From: Tritrichomonas musculus
Taxonomy: Eukaryota > Parabasalia > Tritrichomonadida > Tritrichomonadidae
DNA: 64,000 nucleotides
NCBI GenBank assembly: GCA_039105265.1
Contig: JAPFFF010000004.1
Span: forward strand, 3,968,001-4,032,000
Direction of reading: 5' to 3'
Shown: piece by piece, positions 28,681 to 41,900 of the stretch
Numbering within the stretch: the stretch's first letter is position 1
How the letters are laid out: each line of letters begins with the position of its first letter
Translations under genes and position numbers: made by a program
Notes under the pieces: generated by a model
The model's input: the letters and a program-made list of their open reading frames with translations, nothing else
Database searches by the model: none
What the model was told of the DNA's origin: nothing

Positions 28681-31600
28681 ATGACTAAAAAACAAGATTC
28701 TACAATTATGAACCAGCAAATGAACGCACTTTCTCGTCCTTTTGAAAAAATGGTTGATCAAATTTTCCAAAATTTTCCTGAAAAGCCACCACCATCTTCA
28801 AAGAAAGATAAAGATATTGAACAATCGAGAACTCAATATGAAAACACTATTTATGACTATATGAACCAACAAATTGTTATAGATAGCGATATAGGAAAAG
28901 TTATTCACAACGCATCTTTTGTTTCATCTTCTCAACCAGATTCAAGTTTTTCAAATCTAGTTTCAATTCTTCCAAACATTAAAATTAATGACAAAGGGAA
29001 GCCTAGTTCGATTTATTTTAATAATATTAAAGATAATATTGATTGGGACGATATGTATAAAAGATCTACGTTCCAATATTTGGTAGATTCGCTTATATGC
29101 TCATTTTTGCATAACTTGCTTCTCGTATCGGTTGATATTAAAAAGAATGAATGCCTCAATATTTTTAATTTGGTTGTTGAAAGTTGGTATCCAAAAAGCC
29201 CTCATCCACCGTTTTATGAAAGACTCCGACTTATAAACGCAAAAATTTGGGCACATATACTATATATATTGTCAACAAAAGTTCCTGAAGAAGTTGCAAG
29301 AGATCTTATTATTAAAAGAATGCCTACACCAAATGATAGTGACATATCAATTCAAGTTTATCTCACTCTTTCTCAGTATATTTTTATTGGAAATGAATCA
29401 AAATTGAATTATGATCAACTTCCAAAAAAATTTGCTGATCTTGAATCAATTGCTAAACGATCAAAACCAAAAGGTCCAATTCATGGACCAGCTATGACAT
29501 TTTTTACTAATCTAATGGGTTATTTGCTTGTCAACCATCCTCAATATCGCGAACATCAATTTATTTATGATCTTTCAGAAATTGCAAAAAATTATACAAC
29601 TGAAAAAAATTATATAGGACCTGCTTACTCACTTCGAGCTCTACTTTACCGATTTACCAAACACAAAAAAATGAAATTAAATCTGAGAGAATATTATGAA
29701 AAATATATTGAAAAAAGGTTTATTAGAGAACTTGCTCCTTATCATGTTGAATCATGCATATACTTTGTTAGAGGTGAAAACTATGCAGCTCATTGCCATC
29801 TTGAAATTTCGGAAGAAAATTACAAATGGAGATACTCTCCAAATGAAAAGGATACGATGGATTATTTATTCCAAAAAATCACCCTTGCTCATGATGATGT
29901 TTACCAAGAAGCTCAGCATCAGCTTGGTGAATTCTTTACTCAAATCGCTTGTAACGATTTCAAAGAATTTGTGTCAAAATATTTACCAATTCTTATATCA
30001 AATGTATTTTCATTAAATAATAGCTTGTCATTATTTATTATGGCTCATAACATTCTTTCACCTGTATCGAAATTTTCAGAATACGCCAAAAATGGAAAAG
30101 ACCAAAATTCAATTAACAAAATGAAAGAAGATATGCTTAAACTCATCCAAGATAATATTAATCTCAAAAAGCAATATCCTAGTAACGATATAGGATTTTA
30201 TGCCATTCCTTCATTCATTGAATCTTTAAATCTCTCAAGTGCGAAAGAAACAAGTGATAAATCAATCATTCAAGCTAAAATGAATGCATGCATCCATTCT
30301 CTTACAAATAATTCAATTGTACAATCCACCACCATACAAACTGGAAAAATTCCTAATATTAAAGATTGCAATAAATGGATGAAAAACACAGTACCAGATT
30401 TAGGAAAGAATCTCTTTGAAAAAGTTTCATTAGATTGTAAATTTAAATCAGCAGAAATCAAACCTTTCATGATTGATCGACAAATTGAAGCGATTTCAAT
30501 ACTTCCATTTTTAACCATTAGTAAACCAATTATTCAAATGCTCGTTAATGACATTTATACAACTCACTGCCATGCTGGCTCAATTGCATTAAGAACCCTT
30601 CAAGTTTTTGTTCATCTTGATCAAAGATGGATTGATGTAATTTTAACAATTTTATGCACACCAATAGCTCCAACAGTTGAACACCAAATTCTTCAACTAC
30701 AAGCGATTTCATTAATTGTTCAATCTGGTCTTTTTGTGCATGCAAAAATTTCTACTGAAGTTCAACAGCTTCTCTTTAAGACTTTAGTTTATTCTCTTTG
30801 CTCAAATAATGCCGATATTCGTTCTTATTCACTAGATCTTGCAAACAAAGTTTCAGTTTTGGGCCAAAAGAAAGATCCTGATGTTGCTAATTTCATTCAA
30901 GTTTATTCTGATTTCATTGATGGCCGACTTCAAAATCTTGCATTTTCTTTTGCTTCATTCAATCTAGATTTTGATGTTTCAGAAGTAGGAACCATTCCAT
31001 TCTCAACAATTGCCAAGAGTTGCTATGACAATCTTTATTTATTTGCATTAGAATCACTTTCAAACACATTTCGAGATAAATCAAATCCAGCTGATCTTGA
31101 TTCTTTACGTGTATCATTAACAAATGCAATAAAAGATGTTAAAGAAATGCATCCAATCACCAAAGTTAACATTTGCATTTTCCTTGCAGGAATTGCATTA
31201 GATAAAAAATTGCATGCTGGATACTTTACAAGTAATATAAAAGAACTTCATAAATTAATAGATTATGTTAAACCAATTCGCTTAGTCGCCTACTCAACGT
31301 TTTATACTGCATTTAAGCCTGATATCGGAATTACTGTTCATGCACCATTAGTCAAATCCGAAGATCCATTCATATTACAGGTTGTTGCTTTTGTGTTAAG
31401 AGTATATATAGCTGAATCAACCGATGAATCTGATTATGTTACCAAGACTTCCAAGATATTACTTAAAATATACAAAAAGAAGAGCAGGAAGAATGACTGG
31501 CTTGATGATAGACTTGAGAAATCTCAGACAGAAGTATTAAATCAAGCATCATTATTATTTAACACGCCAAACGACTGGCCATTAATTCAGGAAGATAACA

Positions 31601-34600
31601 AAGAATTTATCTTTTCTTTATGCCACTTTTTGATCACATTGAAGTATTTGTATCGTGAATTATTTAAGGATAAGGCAACTTGTCCAAATGGCCCATATGC
31701 CCGACCACAAAGAATGTCATTTGAACTTGATTCAATGCCCGATAAAGACGACACATTAGCATTTGCCTTTTTGACAAATTTGGCGTCAATTGAGGATGAT
31801 CATGGACTTAATGCTGATTTAGTTTCTTTAGCCCAATCGTCATTAAATTCATTTATTAAGATTTATATCATACCAAGCTTGATCACCAACTTATTACGAA
31901 GCAATTTGATCAAAATTAGCCATATTTCATTCAAGTCAATTGAGATGATATTAAATAGCTTTTTCGTCGATATGATTCCTTTTTATCTCAGCAACTCATA
32001 CACTGACCACACATTTTTCCAAGCTATCGCACATCAATTTTACCAAGATGATTCAATGGAAGAGCATCATAAAGTATGGTCAAAATCATTGATCGGCAAA
32101 ATGTCTCAACAAGACAATCATTTCGCTTCAGCAACTTATTCTAACACTGGAATTCTATTAGCTTTTGCATTCTTTAACGTAACTTCATTAAATCCAGACG
32201 AAAGATCTGATGGTTTCACAGTTCTTCTCAACGTTGCTTTAGGATCTGCTTTAGTTACAGGAATATCACAAGATGAAGTTGAAATAGCCACCACAAAAGA
32301 TATTTCAAACTATGATGAATTAATTCATTCTTTGGCAAGACTAAAAACTCTCATAAGTGTTCAACATCCTCAATTAACAGAGAACTTACTTGTAAGAATA
32401 TCAAAGTTATGCAAGAAAGAGCTCAGCTTTTGCACTGAACAGTTCATTAAAACTTCATTTGAACTCCTTAAACAACAACTTCATCGTGAAGAAGCACAAG
32501 CACAAAATGAAGTCTTTCTTCATGCTGTTGTACCTTGGATTGATCAACTTATCTTCAATCGAAGTGATGATACAATTCTTAAAGATTGCAGCAAAGACTT
32601 TTCATGCCTTTCCACATTCACATTCTTCCAAATGCTGATTGAAAACGTAATCACATTTCCACTTAATCGATCACATGTTATTCTTATTGACAAAATTCTA
32701 CAGCAACCTTCTGATGGTGACATATCAACTCTTGACTTCTTCATTATTACACTTTTCAAGTTGTATCAGCTACATGTTCAAAATACTGATTCAAAACTAA
32801 CAAATTCACGAAAAGAACAAAGAATTTCTCTTGGTTCATTGACAGGAAAACAACAACAAAATGAAGGATGCGATGATGTAACACGAACAATCATTTCTGT
32901 TATTGTTTATTTACTTGGCCAAAACAAAGAAGATGTAATTGGTATCATTTCTAAATATTTATCATTTAAAGCTTGGTTTTATTACCAAATCCAATTAAAG
33001 AAGATTGACACTGCTTTTGATATTGATGAGTTCATTAAAGATATTGTTGCAAATGATGAAGTTAAATTACATTCAAGACCAGGCATGCAACCAAAGGCAG
33101 GACCAAAAGCAGCTCCTGAATTTCAAGTTAAAGAATTAAATACTGAAGATGAAGACTTTTATGAAACAATTATTGAATTTACGATAGAAATCTTTCTTGA
33201 ATTCATCAAAGTCAACAAAGAATCAATCATTTCGGTTGATTATTTGTTAGTTTTGTTTAGCTTGATCAATTATGAGACCTTAGAAAAGAACAAGAGAATA
33301 CTTCAATTATTAAGTGATATTTGTGGTGTTCAAAAGAATAACTTTTCAGGAGCAGTTCGTGCTTTTTCAATGTTCATGACCTCATCACAACTTGGAACTT
33401 CACTGAAAATAGATAATTCAGAACCTAATTTCGGAGTTAATCCAATCAGAAGAACCAGTACAATGAAAGGAAAAGGAGGAAGTGCAAACGATGATATTGA
33501 TTATGCATCAGATGATCTTTCCTTGGTTGAAATGTTAACTGGAATTCCATTCCAGAATGTTATAACAGCTATTGAATATATTAGAGATCTAAGCCCATCA
33601 CATCTTGAGAATTTCTGCGATGAAGCACTCCGATGGGCAGTTGGATGTGGTGACATTGACATAGCAACTAGAGCAGCCAAATTATACTTAATGTTCATGA
33701 ATTCAGCAAATGAAGATATTATTCAAATTGTCATTCGTTCCATTTATATTGTTAATTCAATCATGGCTGAACGTGTCGATCCTTCTTATAAGAATAATGC
33801 TGGTCTTTTGGCCGCAATTCAAGATAACCAACAACCTGATTATGCTAAATCAATTCAATATATGGCAATTTTACTTAATATTTTGAACAAATGCCACGAG
33901 TTAATGAAGGTTCCAAATGAAGATACGTTTTACGTTGCTCTTTCTTTCCTCCAATTTAAAGAACAAATTCAAATGCCTCTCGTTAACATTGCTTTGAAGA
34001 TCATAATTAATTACTTCGAAACTGAACAAGATTTCATTAAGAAAGTTATGAGCAAGGAAGGAAAAATGCCAAACTTCCTTCGTCCTTTAATTGATATGAA
34101 TCATTCAGAAACATCTTTGGAGTTATCTTTCAAACTTATTTCAATCTTGGCTACTCAATATCCAAAATCATTAATTGATGATGACGTTGACAAATTCTTC
34201 TCTGTTACAAATATGTCAATTTCTTCAAAGTCTAGCATGGCAAGTATTCCTAGTGTTACCAATTTAAGCAGCGTCACAACCATTGATTCCTCTAAAAGAA
34301 GAACTAAAATCGATAGCAATAGCGGATTTGGCCTTCTTATTCTTTCATTAATGCCTTACGCATTCATCAATCAACATGAAGAATCTATTAAGAAAATTAT
34401 GGAATCGTTATCTAATTTGGCTAACGGTAATGGCTTCAGAGATTTAGCAATCGTTCTTAGATCAACACTTTCTGGATCTCCTGAAGAATTCTGTAAATCA
34501 ATTATGAGTTTATTAGGAAGAGTTAAAATAGTTTCTTCAGATCTTGCACTTGTCGTGAAATTCTATACATCAATATCTCAATCAACCGTAAGTGCCAAAG

Positions 34601-35475
34601 CTTCTCAAAATTTGAAGGCAATGTTTGGACCAATTGTTTCAATTTGCACAATTCTTCTCTCAAATCCTGCATTCGAAGCTCCAGTTTCATTATTCTCAGA
34701 TATCGGCCATTATGCAATTTGTGACAAAGATTCTAACAGAAACAGCCTCAATCTTGATTTCTTAGCAGTTTTGACAGCAAAGAAAGGATCAGCTTCCCAA
34801 ACTAAAATACCTAAAGGTCTCAAAAGAGTCCCAGAACTCAAATTAAGGACATTAATTGATCTTTCTTCATGGGCACCAACAGATGGCGTTGATTCATTCG
34901 ATAATGTTAGAGATTATCCTCCACTATCAGTTATATCAATTGATTATGTCGGATGCAAGATACAAAAGCCAATTTCATGCGCAGTACAGCAAGTAAAAGT
35001 TGAACCATTCTCAAAGTGGACTACAATGATGTTTAGAGCAGAATCACTTGATATGCAAATGAACGATATTGTTGTTAACTTGGATATTAGGCTCGAAAGT
35101 GGCAAAGCAAAGAAAGTATTAGATATCTTTAAGAAAGCAATTGTTATAAATCCAGACGAACATTTTGCTCAAGATCCAGCTACTGCTTTACCTTCTCCAG
35201 TAAGTGTCAAAAGAGCTGCTACAATTAATCTTACTCCAAAGTCTGATCAATTAAAGATTGCAGAATTGATTCAAAGTATCAAAGCTGTTGACCAATTGGC
35301 AATTCCTAGTGATGAAACAAATCCTTATGCTCTTGATCAATGGGCGGCAAGAATGGAAAATAAAATCTTTTCACCAGAAGAATTTGTTCCAAGCCAAGAT
35401 GAAATTAACAGTATAGGATCAGATGTTGTGAAAGGAATAGACTCATTGAGCTTCTTCCCATCAGTAAGATACTAA
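28681..35475 (+). CDS. Giant helical-repeat protein, possibly Furry/cell-morphogenesis-like (2264 aa)
   Basis: One uninterrupted frame of amphipathic helices without catalytic motifs. The N-terminal third has conserved-looking blocks (FQYLVDSLICSFLHNLL near residue 130; HCHAGSIALRTLQVFVHLDQ near 635), the middle is HEAT/ARM-like, and there are short low-complexity linkers (about 1460-1480, 1570-1605, 1840-1880). The last 250 residues contain a non-helical segment (LKLRTLIDLSSWAP onward). Size and architecture recall Furry/Tao3/Mor2 proteins, which scaffold NDR kinases at the cortex, but I cannot align a diagnostic motif. Other giant HEAT proteins are possible. It lies upstream of, and in the same direction as, the Tra1-like gene with a 503-bp gap. 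Confidence 0.75.
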   Translation: MTKKQDSTIMNQQMNALSRPFEKMVDQIFQNFPEKPPPSSKKDKDIEQSRTQYENTIYDYMNQQIVIDSDIGKVIHNASFVSSSQPDSSFSNLVSILPNIKINDKGKPSSIYFNNIKDNIDWDDMYKRSTFQYLVDSLICSFLHNLLLVSVDIKKNECLNIFNLVVESWYPKSPHPPFYERLRLINAKIWAHILYILSTKVPEEVARDLIIKRMPTPNDSDISIQVYLTLSQYIFIGNESKLNYDQLPKKFADLESIAKRSKPKGPIHGPAMTFFTNLMGYLLVNHPQYREHQFIYDLSEIAKNYTTEKNYIGPAYSLRALLYRFTKHKKMKLNLREYYEKYIEKRFIRELAPYHVESCIYFVRGENYAAHCHLEISEENYKWRYSPNEKDTMDYLFQKITLAHDDVYQEAQHQLGEFFTQIACNDFKEFVSKYLPILISNVFSLNNSLSLFIMAHNILSPVSKFSEYAKNGKDQNSINKMKEDMLKLIQDNINLKKQYPSNDIGFYAIPSFIESLNLSSAKETSDKSIIQAKMNACIHSLTNNSIVQSTTIQTGKIPNIKDCNKWMKNTVPDLGKNLFEKVSLDCKFKSAEIKPFMIDRQIEAISILPFLTISKPIIQMLVNDIYTTHCHAGSIALRTLQVFVHLDQRWIDVILTILCTPIAPTVEHQILQLQAISLIVQSGLFVHAKISTEVQQLLFKTLVYSLCSNNADIRSYSLDLANKVSVLGQKKDPDVANFIQVYSDFIDGRLQNLAFSFASFNLDFDVSEVGTIPFSTIAKSCYDNLYLFALESLSNTFRDKSNPADLDSLRVSLTNAIKDVKEMHPITKVNICIFLAGIALDKKLHAGYFTSNIKELHKLIDYVKPIRLVAYSTFYTAFKPDIGITVHAPLVKSEDPFILQVVAFVLRVYIAESTDESDYVTKTSKILLKIYKKKSRKNDWLDDRLEKSQTEVLNQASLLFNTPNDWPLIQEDNKEFIFSLCHFLITLKYLYRELFKDKATCPNGPYARPQRMSFELDSMPDKDDTLAFAFLTNLASIEDDHGLNADLVSLAQSSLNSFIKIYIIPSLITNLLRSNLIKISHISFKSIEMILNSFFVDMIPFYLSNSYTDHTFFQAIAHQFYQDDSMEEHHKVWSKSLIGKMSQQDNHFASATYSNTGILLAFAFFNVTSLNPDERSDGFTVLLNVALGSALVTGISQDEVEIATTKDISNYDELIHSLARLKTLISVQHPQLTENLLVRISKLCKKELSFCTEQFIKTSFELLKQQLHREEAQAQNEVFLHAVVPWIDQLIFNRSDDTILKDCSKDFSCLSTFTFFQMLIENVITFPLNRSHVILIDKILQQPSDGDISTLDFFIITLFKLYQLHVQNTDSKLTNSRKEQRISLGSLTGKQQQNEGCDDVTRTIISVIVYLLGQNKEDVIGIISKYLSFKAWFYYQIQLKKIDTAFDIDEFIKDIVANDEVKLHSRPGMQPKAGPKAAPEFQVKELNTEDEDFYETIIEFTIEIFLEFIKVNKESIISVDYLLVLFSLINYETLEKNKRILQLLSDICGVQKNNFSGAVRAFSMFMTSSQLGTSLKIDNSEPNFGVNPIRRTSTMKGKGGSANDDIDYASDDLSLVEMLTGIPFQNVITAIEYIRDLSPSHLENFCDEALRWAVGCGDIDIATRAAKLYLMFMNSANEDIIQIVIRSIYIVNSIMAERVDPSYKNNAGLLAAIQDNQQPDYAKSIQYMAILLNILNKCHELMKVPNEDTFYVALSFLQFKEQIQMPLVNIALKIIINYFETEQDFIKKVMSKEGKMPNFLRPLIDMNHSETSLELSFKLISILATQYPKSLIDDDVDKFFSVTNMSISSKSSMASIPSVTNLSSVTTIDSSKRRTKIDSNSGFGLLILSLMPYAFINQHEESIKKIMESLSNLANGNGFRDLAIVLRSTLSGSPEEFCKSIMSLLGRVKIVSSDLALVVKFYTSISQSTVSAKASQNLKAMFGPIVSICTILLSNPAFEAPVSLFSDIGHYAICDKDSNRNSLNLDFLAVLTAKKGSASQTKIPKGLKRVPELKLRTLIDLSSWAPTDGVDSFDNVRDYPPLSVISIDYVGCKIQKPISCAVQQVKVEPFSKWTTMMFRAESLDMQMNDIVVNLDIRLESGKAKKVLDIFKKAIVINPDEHFAQDPATALPSPVSVKRAATINLTPKSDQLKIAELIQSIKAVDQLAIPSDETNPYALDQWAARMENKIFSPEEFVPSQDEINSIGSDVVKGIDSLSFFPSVRY

Positions 35476-35978
35476 TTTTTTTATAAAAAATAAATGATTC
35501 TTATTTATATCATTATCTTTTATTTTTATTATTATTTTTATACCAATCAATGATATTTTTAGTACTGAAATATGCTCATCTTTCATATCAAAATTATGAC
35601 GTTTAGTTTTTTTTTTAAATAATAGCAAAAACACTAAATTTCAAATTAATATCACAATTATTCCCTCTTGTATATAGAATTATTAACAAAATTTAATATC
35701 ATCCTGATATCATATATTAAATTTCTATAAAAGTGTCTTTAATGTCACCTTTTCATGAATAAAAAAATAAATTTTAACATCGATATTCAAATGTTGACAA
35801 AATTGTTGAATATAAAATATAAAAAATAAAATGAACTAAAAGTGATTTTTTATTTCTGGGATTTTTTTGAAAATATTCACAAAATTGAGATATTAAAATT
35901 TAATCTTTCTCAAAACAGACCTAACCCCCATTTTTTGTGAACGGTTTATTTTTTTTTTAAAAGCCGAGTAAAAGCAAA
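35476..35978. other. Intergenic spacer
   Basis: AT-rich gap between the two giant plus-strand genes. Several T runs; no RNA gene or conserved motif recognised. A TCATTA-type initiator is not obvious near the downstream start. Confidence 0.5.
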
Positions 35979-38900
35979 ATGAATGAACAGAGGTTTACAC
36001 TCAGTTTGCTTAACCCAGGCGCATTTCCAGATCTTACAGATAATATTATAGATGAAATCGAAGATTTCTTACTATATGCAGTAGATTCAGAAATTGAACA
36101 ACATATTTCAAATCTCGTACAGTTTTTTCAAATTCATTTATCTTCATTTATTCAATCTCAAAGTTTATCTATCGCGGATCAACACTATCAAAAACGTCTT
36201 CTTCGTGCAATGAGATTTTTCCGTCATAAATCATTAACTCCTGAACTTTCAAAAATTCTTGAAGACACGGCTTTTTCATTTCTTTTTAATGGAATTCCAG
36301 GAAATGCATTATCTACTCAATCTAGACATCAAGCATATGTTTTTCTCATTGATCATTTTCTCGTAGCTCCTCACGGCTTCCCAGATAGATTCCCAGAATT
36401 TGCAAATTGGTCGATTGAATTTATAAGACTTGCAAAACGCGATATAAATAATGTCGAACCATCGTTATATTTAACAGTTCTTTACTCGATTCAAATACTC
36501 ATTCCATATCTTGAAAAATTCCAGCTCGATATTGCATCCATTGTGAATACTTTAATTGATATCGCTATTTGCGGAATGAACAATGTCAGACAACCAAATT
36601 TCTTCGATAACTTAGAATTAATAATCGCCAAAACTTTAAGAATAGCAGCACGATTAATTCAAACTTATAACAAAATAAATCCAGAAACAATTAGATTACT
36701 TCTTGAATTAGAAAAACATTTACAAGCAGACGAGATTGCTTTAGTTCATATTTTTCAGAATTATTTATTAGCTGCTTGCGCTGTAATTCAAATTGATCCG
36801 GTTTCACGAGCAGATGAACATTCAAAGAAAATCATTCGTCCTCTTGTTCGCTTTTTCCCATTTTTTATACAAATGCCATTATTAAAAGGCCATCGTGTTT
36901 CATTTTATTTAAAAACCGTCGAAGTATGGCTTGCATTAGTTCAAAAGAAAACATTTAAAAATTTATATCATATTTTGCCTAAGGTTTGGATTTTAGTAAG
37001 TTCTTTTCATGGACAACACGAAACGATAGTATCTGCCTCAAATATTGTTCAAAATTTACTATCTCCAGAACTTATTCGAGACAGTCCTTATTTGCAAGTT
37101 ACTATTTTAGATAATTTAGTTTCAGCACTCGAAATTATAAAACTTGATCTACTGTCGCTTGATTTAGATCAGCCATCAAATAATCCATTTGAAGTAGAAC
37201 TATGGCTTGAGTGCAATAAGCAAATCATTTCTTTAATATCTATAGTTATACAGTATGATAAAAGTCAGCAACCTCCAGCATTAATGGAAGCATATCCAAT
37301 GAAATTAGACACTTTTGTTCGTTTAGTACATTACATATGCCATTTGCTAGATTTGTCTGGTGCTGTTCATCAAAATGAACCAGACAATAAACTTGCTTCA
37401 CTAATCATTCATCACATTCGAATAAAAGATTTTCGCGATCATATGACGCAAATTTTCGAAACATTTATCGGAATTTTAACTTTACTTCAGCCCTCATTTT
37501 TTCATCAATTATTATCTTTAACAATGATAGATTTATTACCGAAATCCAATTATAGACTGTTTCATAATTTTTTCTTTACCAAAATTCTCGAAAAAAATCT
37601 TCATATTCTCGATTTTCAATCAATATTTTTCGCAACTCTCACGGATCATTTTGAAGAATTGATGACGCCTAATCCACCTTCAGTTCTTCTAGAAATAACT
37701 CGCTCAGTATTTCAGAAATATTTTTCAGAACATTCACAAAATCAACAACAACAACAACAACAGCAGCAACAACAACAAAATAAAGAAAAGAAAGACAGTT
37801 TAAGTAATGATATTTATCGTTTTTTAATCAAAGCAATAACTTTAAAAAATCCAGTTGTTTTTGAGCTATTATTGACAATTTTTCGTATCTATTTTTCTCA
37901 AAAAACTAGTCGTTTTGAGCCTTTTAAAAATATCATTTCAAAGTCACCTTTCAATATGCACAGCGTTCTTCAAATGATAATCGATGAACCTAAGATGAAG
38001 GACGTTGTTTCTCTTTTTGCGGTTTTTCTTTATCCTTTTTGCGATGTAAAACCACAACATATTGACCTTTGGGTTCAACTTTTTCTTCCAGCGATAGAAT
38101 CAAATTTAAAAATAACTGAGGCTGCCATTCCAACTTTGAATAAATATACATCAAGAAACTTCGCTCAATGGGTATCTCAACTTAAAGAACCATATCAATC
38201 TAATTTTGTTGCGGATTTGGCAGTATCACCTAAAGAACCAATTATTCGAATTCTTTTATGTAAAATTCCTGATATAGCTTGCCGTTTGACTTTGAGAACT
38301 TTTGGTCCAAAAAAGAAAGAATCATATGTTATCGTAGGAGGTTTGAAAATTGACCCCGAAATCTTGTTTAATTCGATTAAAAGAAACAATAAACCAAAAG
38401 AAACAGATCTAAATATTTTATTTGATGCGTTTTGTCAGCATGTTGGTAATATGAAGTTTTCAGAAATAATCAAGGATAATTTGGTCGCATCTATGACAGA
38501 ATATATTCAGAAAAATATCCCATCAAAATTGGATACATTACATCAAAAATATTCTTTTCCACAAAGAAAATACGCAGCTTTATTTTTACGTCAAAAATAT
38601 GGAAAACCAATCAATGATATAGAAATTAATGATCCAAACGATTTTTTACAACATATATCAACACTTTGTTACAATTGCTCTACAGTAGATCCAGCTTTGT
38701 CAATAATCGAAATGTTTATCAATTTTGCTACATCAAATAATGTCATTTTAAAAATTAATATAGCATTAATCAAAGCTTCTCAATATCGTCCTGATAAATG
38801 CTTTCAAATCATTTCTGATCACATTTTAAGACGAGACTTTACTGATGATTTAAACGTTCTTAAAGAATTAGAAAATCATTTCAATAATAATATAAACAAT

Positions 38901-41900
38901 CTCTTTCCAAACATCAGGAAAAATGCTCACCGTTCACTTGTACTTCTAACTGAAAGATATAATGTTAAAAATTCTAAAATTGATCCAACTGATATTAAAA
39001 ATACATTAAAATACGAGATTCTCGGTATTGTCAACACACTTTTCAAATTAAATTTCACAGAACTTTCGAATCCTTTTGGTCTTTTCAACAAAGTACTCTC
39101 ATCATTAAATTCTGAAACGACCGAAAAACAGCTTAAAAAAATTCCAATAGAAGTACAACAAATGTTTAGAAAACTAGGTGTTATTGATGGAACAATTTTT
39201 TTTTTCAATAAGATAAAATTAATTTTTAAAATACTTGCCAAAATAATTGTATATGGCGATGAGGTTCCCCATATTATTTGGAATGTTTTTTTCCAAGTGC
39301 TTGATAAATCAAAAGGCAGGAAATTATACCAATTCATTCCTTATTATTTAAAACGAATTAAAAAAGAAGCAAAAAGAGTCAATAAAACACATTTCCCTTC
39401 AATTCCAGGTGATTATGCAACATTAATTAAAAAGTTTCCAAAAACTCCGCCAAGTTACAAGGAACTCAAAGTTTTACGATTCTTTATTGAATTTGCACCA
39501 ATTCAACCACAACCGCAGAACCAACATCAAAACCAACAAAATCATCAACAAATGCAACAACAGCAGCAACAATTGCAGATACAACAACAACAAATGCAAA
39601 TGCAACAACAACAAATGCAGATGCAACAACAGATGCAAATGCAGCAACAGATGCAACAGCAGATGCAGCAACAACAAATGCCGCCTCTAATGCCACAACA
39701 ACAACAGATGCAAATGCAACAACAAATGCAACCTTTGATGCAACAACAACAAATGCAACAAATGTATCAAAATCAAATGAAAAATCCAATGCAGCAAATG
39801 TATCAACCACCACCGCCCCCGCCCCCTCCACAGCCTCCTCAACCGCCTGTCCAACCTCATCAACAACCATCTCCTATTACTTTTTGGATCATTAGGGCTT
39901 TAGATTCAATAAAAAATAGCATGACTAGTTCATCAATTCGCGATATCTCATTAATTAGAAAAACAGAGAAAATTTTGAAACATCTCTTCAAACTTACTCA
40001 ACAATTGAAAAGGATTGATCCAGGAGTTGATATGATTAAATTTTGTCCAATCTTTCTAGATTTTCATCTCTTTTGCTATGAGCAAATGATACCAATAAAT
40101 ACTCATTTCCACTATTTTGTTGAATCTTGGTGTGAAGAACTGAAAAGCGTCATTATAACCAAATTTGCAACTATAAAAAAGTGGAGATTTGATTTATTTT
40201 TAGTTATTATTTCATTCGTTACACATCCGAAGACAATCAAATTTCGATCCATGATCATTGATCTGTTATCAGTACAAAAAAATTTGACCACCATTTATAC
40301 TTATCTTGAAACTGTCATTAAGAAAGAGATGACATATTACGAGTTCTTATTTTCAAGGTCAATTGAAGGCTTGGCAACTATAATGAACACTCTTAGCTTA
40401 GATCAATTTGACATGAAAAAAGTTATGCTTACAACGAAAAATATATTAAGTAGTATTAAACAACCTATCGGATCACCACAACCGTCAATGTTTGTTAATT
40501 ATCTTCAAATATTCTTGCCTATTCGTTTTGCCAAAGATATTGATAATGATCCCGAATTATTTAATTTCTTCAAAGAAGTAATTTTTCGTTTTTTTATAAC
40601 AAAACCATTCATGCAATATTTTCATCATCCTTTATTCACTCGAAGGCTTGTAGAGTTCATGAAAATAATTGATCCTTATCATCGGAAAGAATTATATTCA
40701 TTGATAGACGATATTATTGATCCGAAAGAGCAAATGCCTATTTTAATGTATCAAATTCTATGCGATAAGTATAAAAATTTTCCCGAAGAAATTAATATTA
40801 CTATTGGATTTGATAAATTTATGAAAACGCCATCCTTTCCTGTTCTTGTTTTAAATTTTTCTGCTGCTCTTCTAGCATCACAAAAATGCGTCCACGCAAC
40901 TGATTTAGCAAACACTCCTATTTTAACCACAAATAGTTACACGCATTCATTAGCTATCAACCATAAATTGAGAAGCATCAACTCAATCAAGACATTAAAG
41001 CGGTTTTTATCAGTAATTAAATTCCTATCATCTTATCAAGATGGCGTTCAACCAGATGGACTCATTAATGCATTCACAGCGAAATTAGACACGACACCTT
41101 ATATTATTCGTGCCTCTAGTGCTTGTTTCAGAGCTCTTGGACAACAAAATTGTTCTATTGATCATACTAATCGAGAAATAACACAATTCATTCTAGCATT
41201 TTCAACTACTATTCTTCAATCCCATTCAAAAATTCTTGATACAAAGTTTGTTTACATAATGCCATATGTATTTAAGCAACTTTTACCAATTAAGCAAGCA
41301 TGCCAACGAATTTTTGAGATTCTTTTAAAAATAGTTGTTACTGTTTTAGCACGCTCAAATGAAGCAATTTCAATGGCTCAGTTTGTTCCTCAAACAATGG
41401 AACAGTTTATTGATCATATTAATTTCAATTTGGTTGATATGAACTTATTCAATGAATTGAAAGAAACATTAGGAAAGAAGCAACCTTATGATTCAATGAG
41501 GACCAAATTTATCCTACAATTAATGCCTGTTTTATCGCCTTTCTTGTTCAATCCAATTGCCATGAAAATTGACATTGATAGAGAGCAAGCAAAAGGCTTT
41601 TCAAAACCTGTAAAAGGAAACCATCTTAAGAGTCCAACATTACAATGTTACTTCTTTCCACATAGTCTTCTTCCAAATGAATTTTTCATTGCTTCTAACT
41701 ATTCAAAAGAAACTCTTCTTCTTTATCAAAAAGCATTAAGTGCTGCGGTTGCAGCTGGTGGTTTTTTGGTGTCAAATAGGATAATTCAAGAAATGTATGA
41801 TTTCCTACATAAGACGACAATTGTTAATATAAGTATACCAATGAGCTCTGGATTTGCAACTGTTGCTGAATGGTCGAAAGAATTACCAAAAAATATTGAT

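Noticed and set aside
39474-39870. Antisense frames rich in Leu/His or Ala/Val
   Set aside because: Complement of the Gln/Met and polyproline codons of the TRRAP-like gene.
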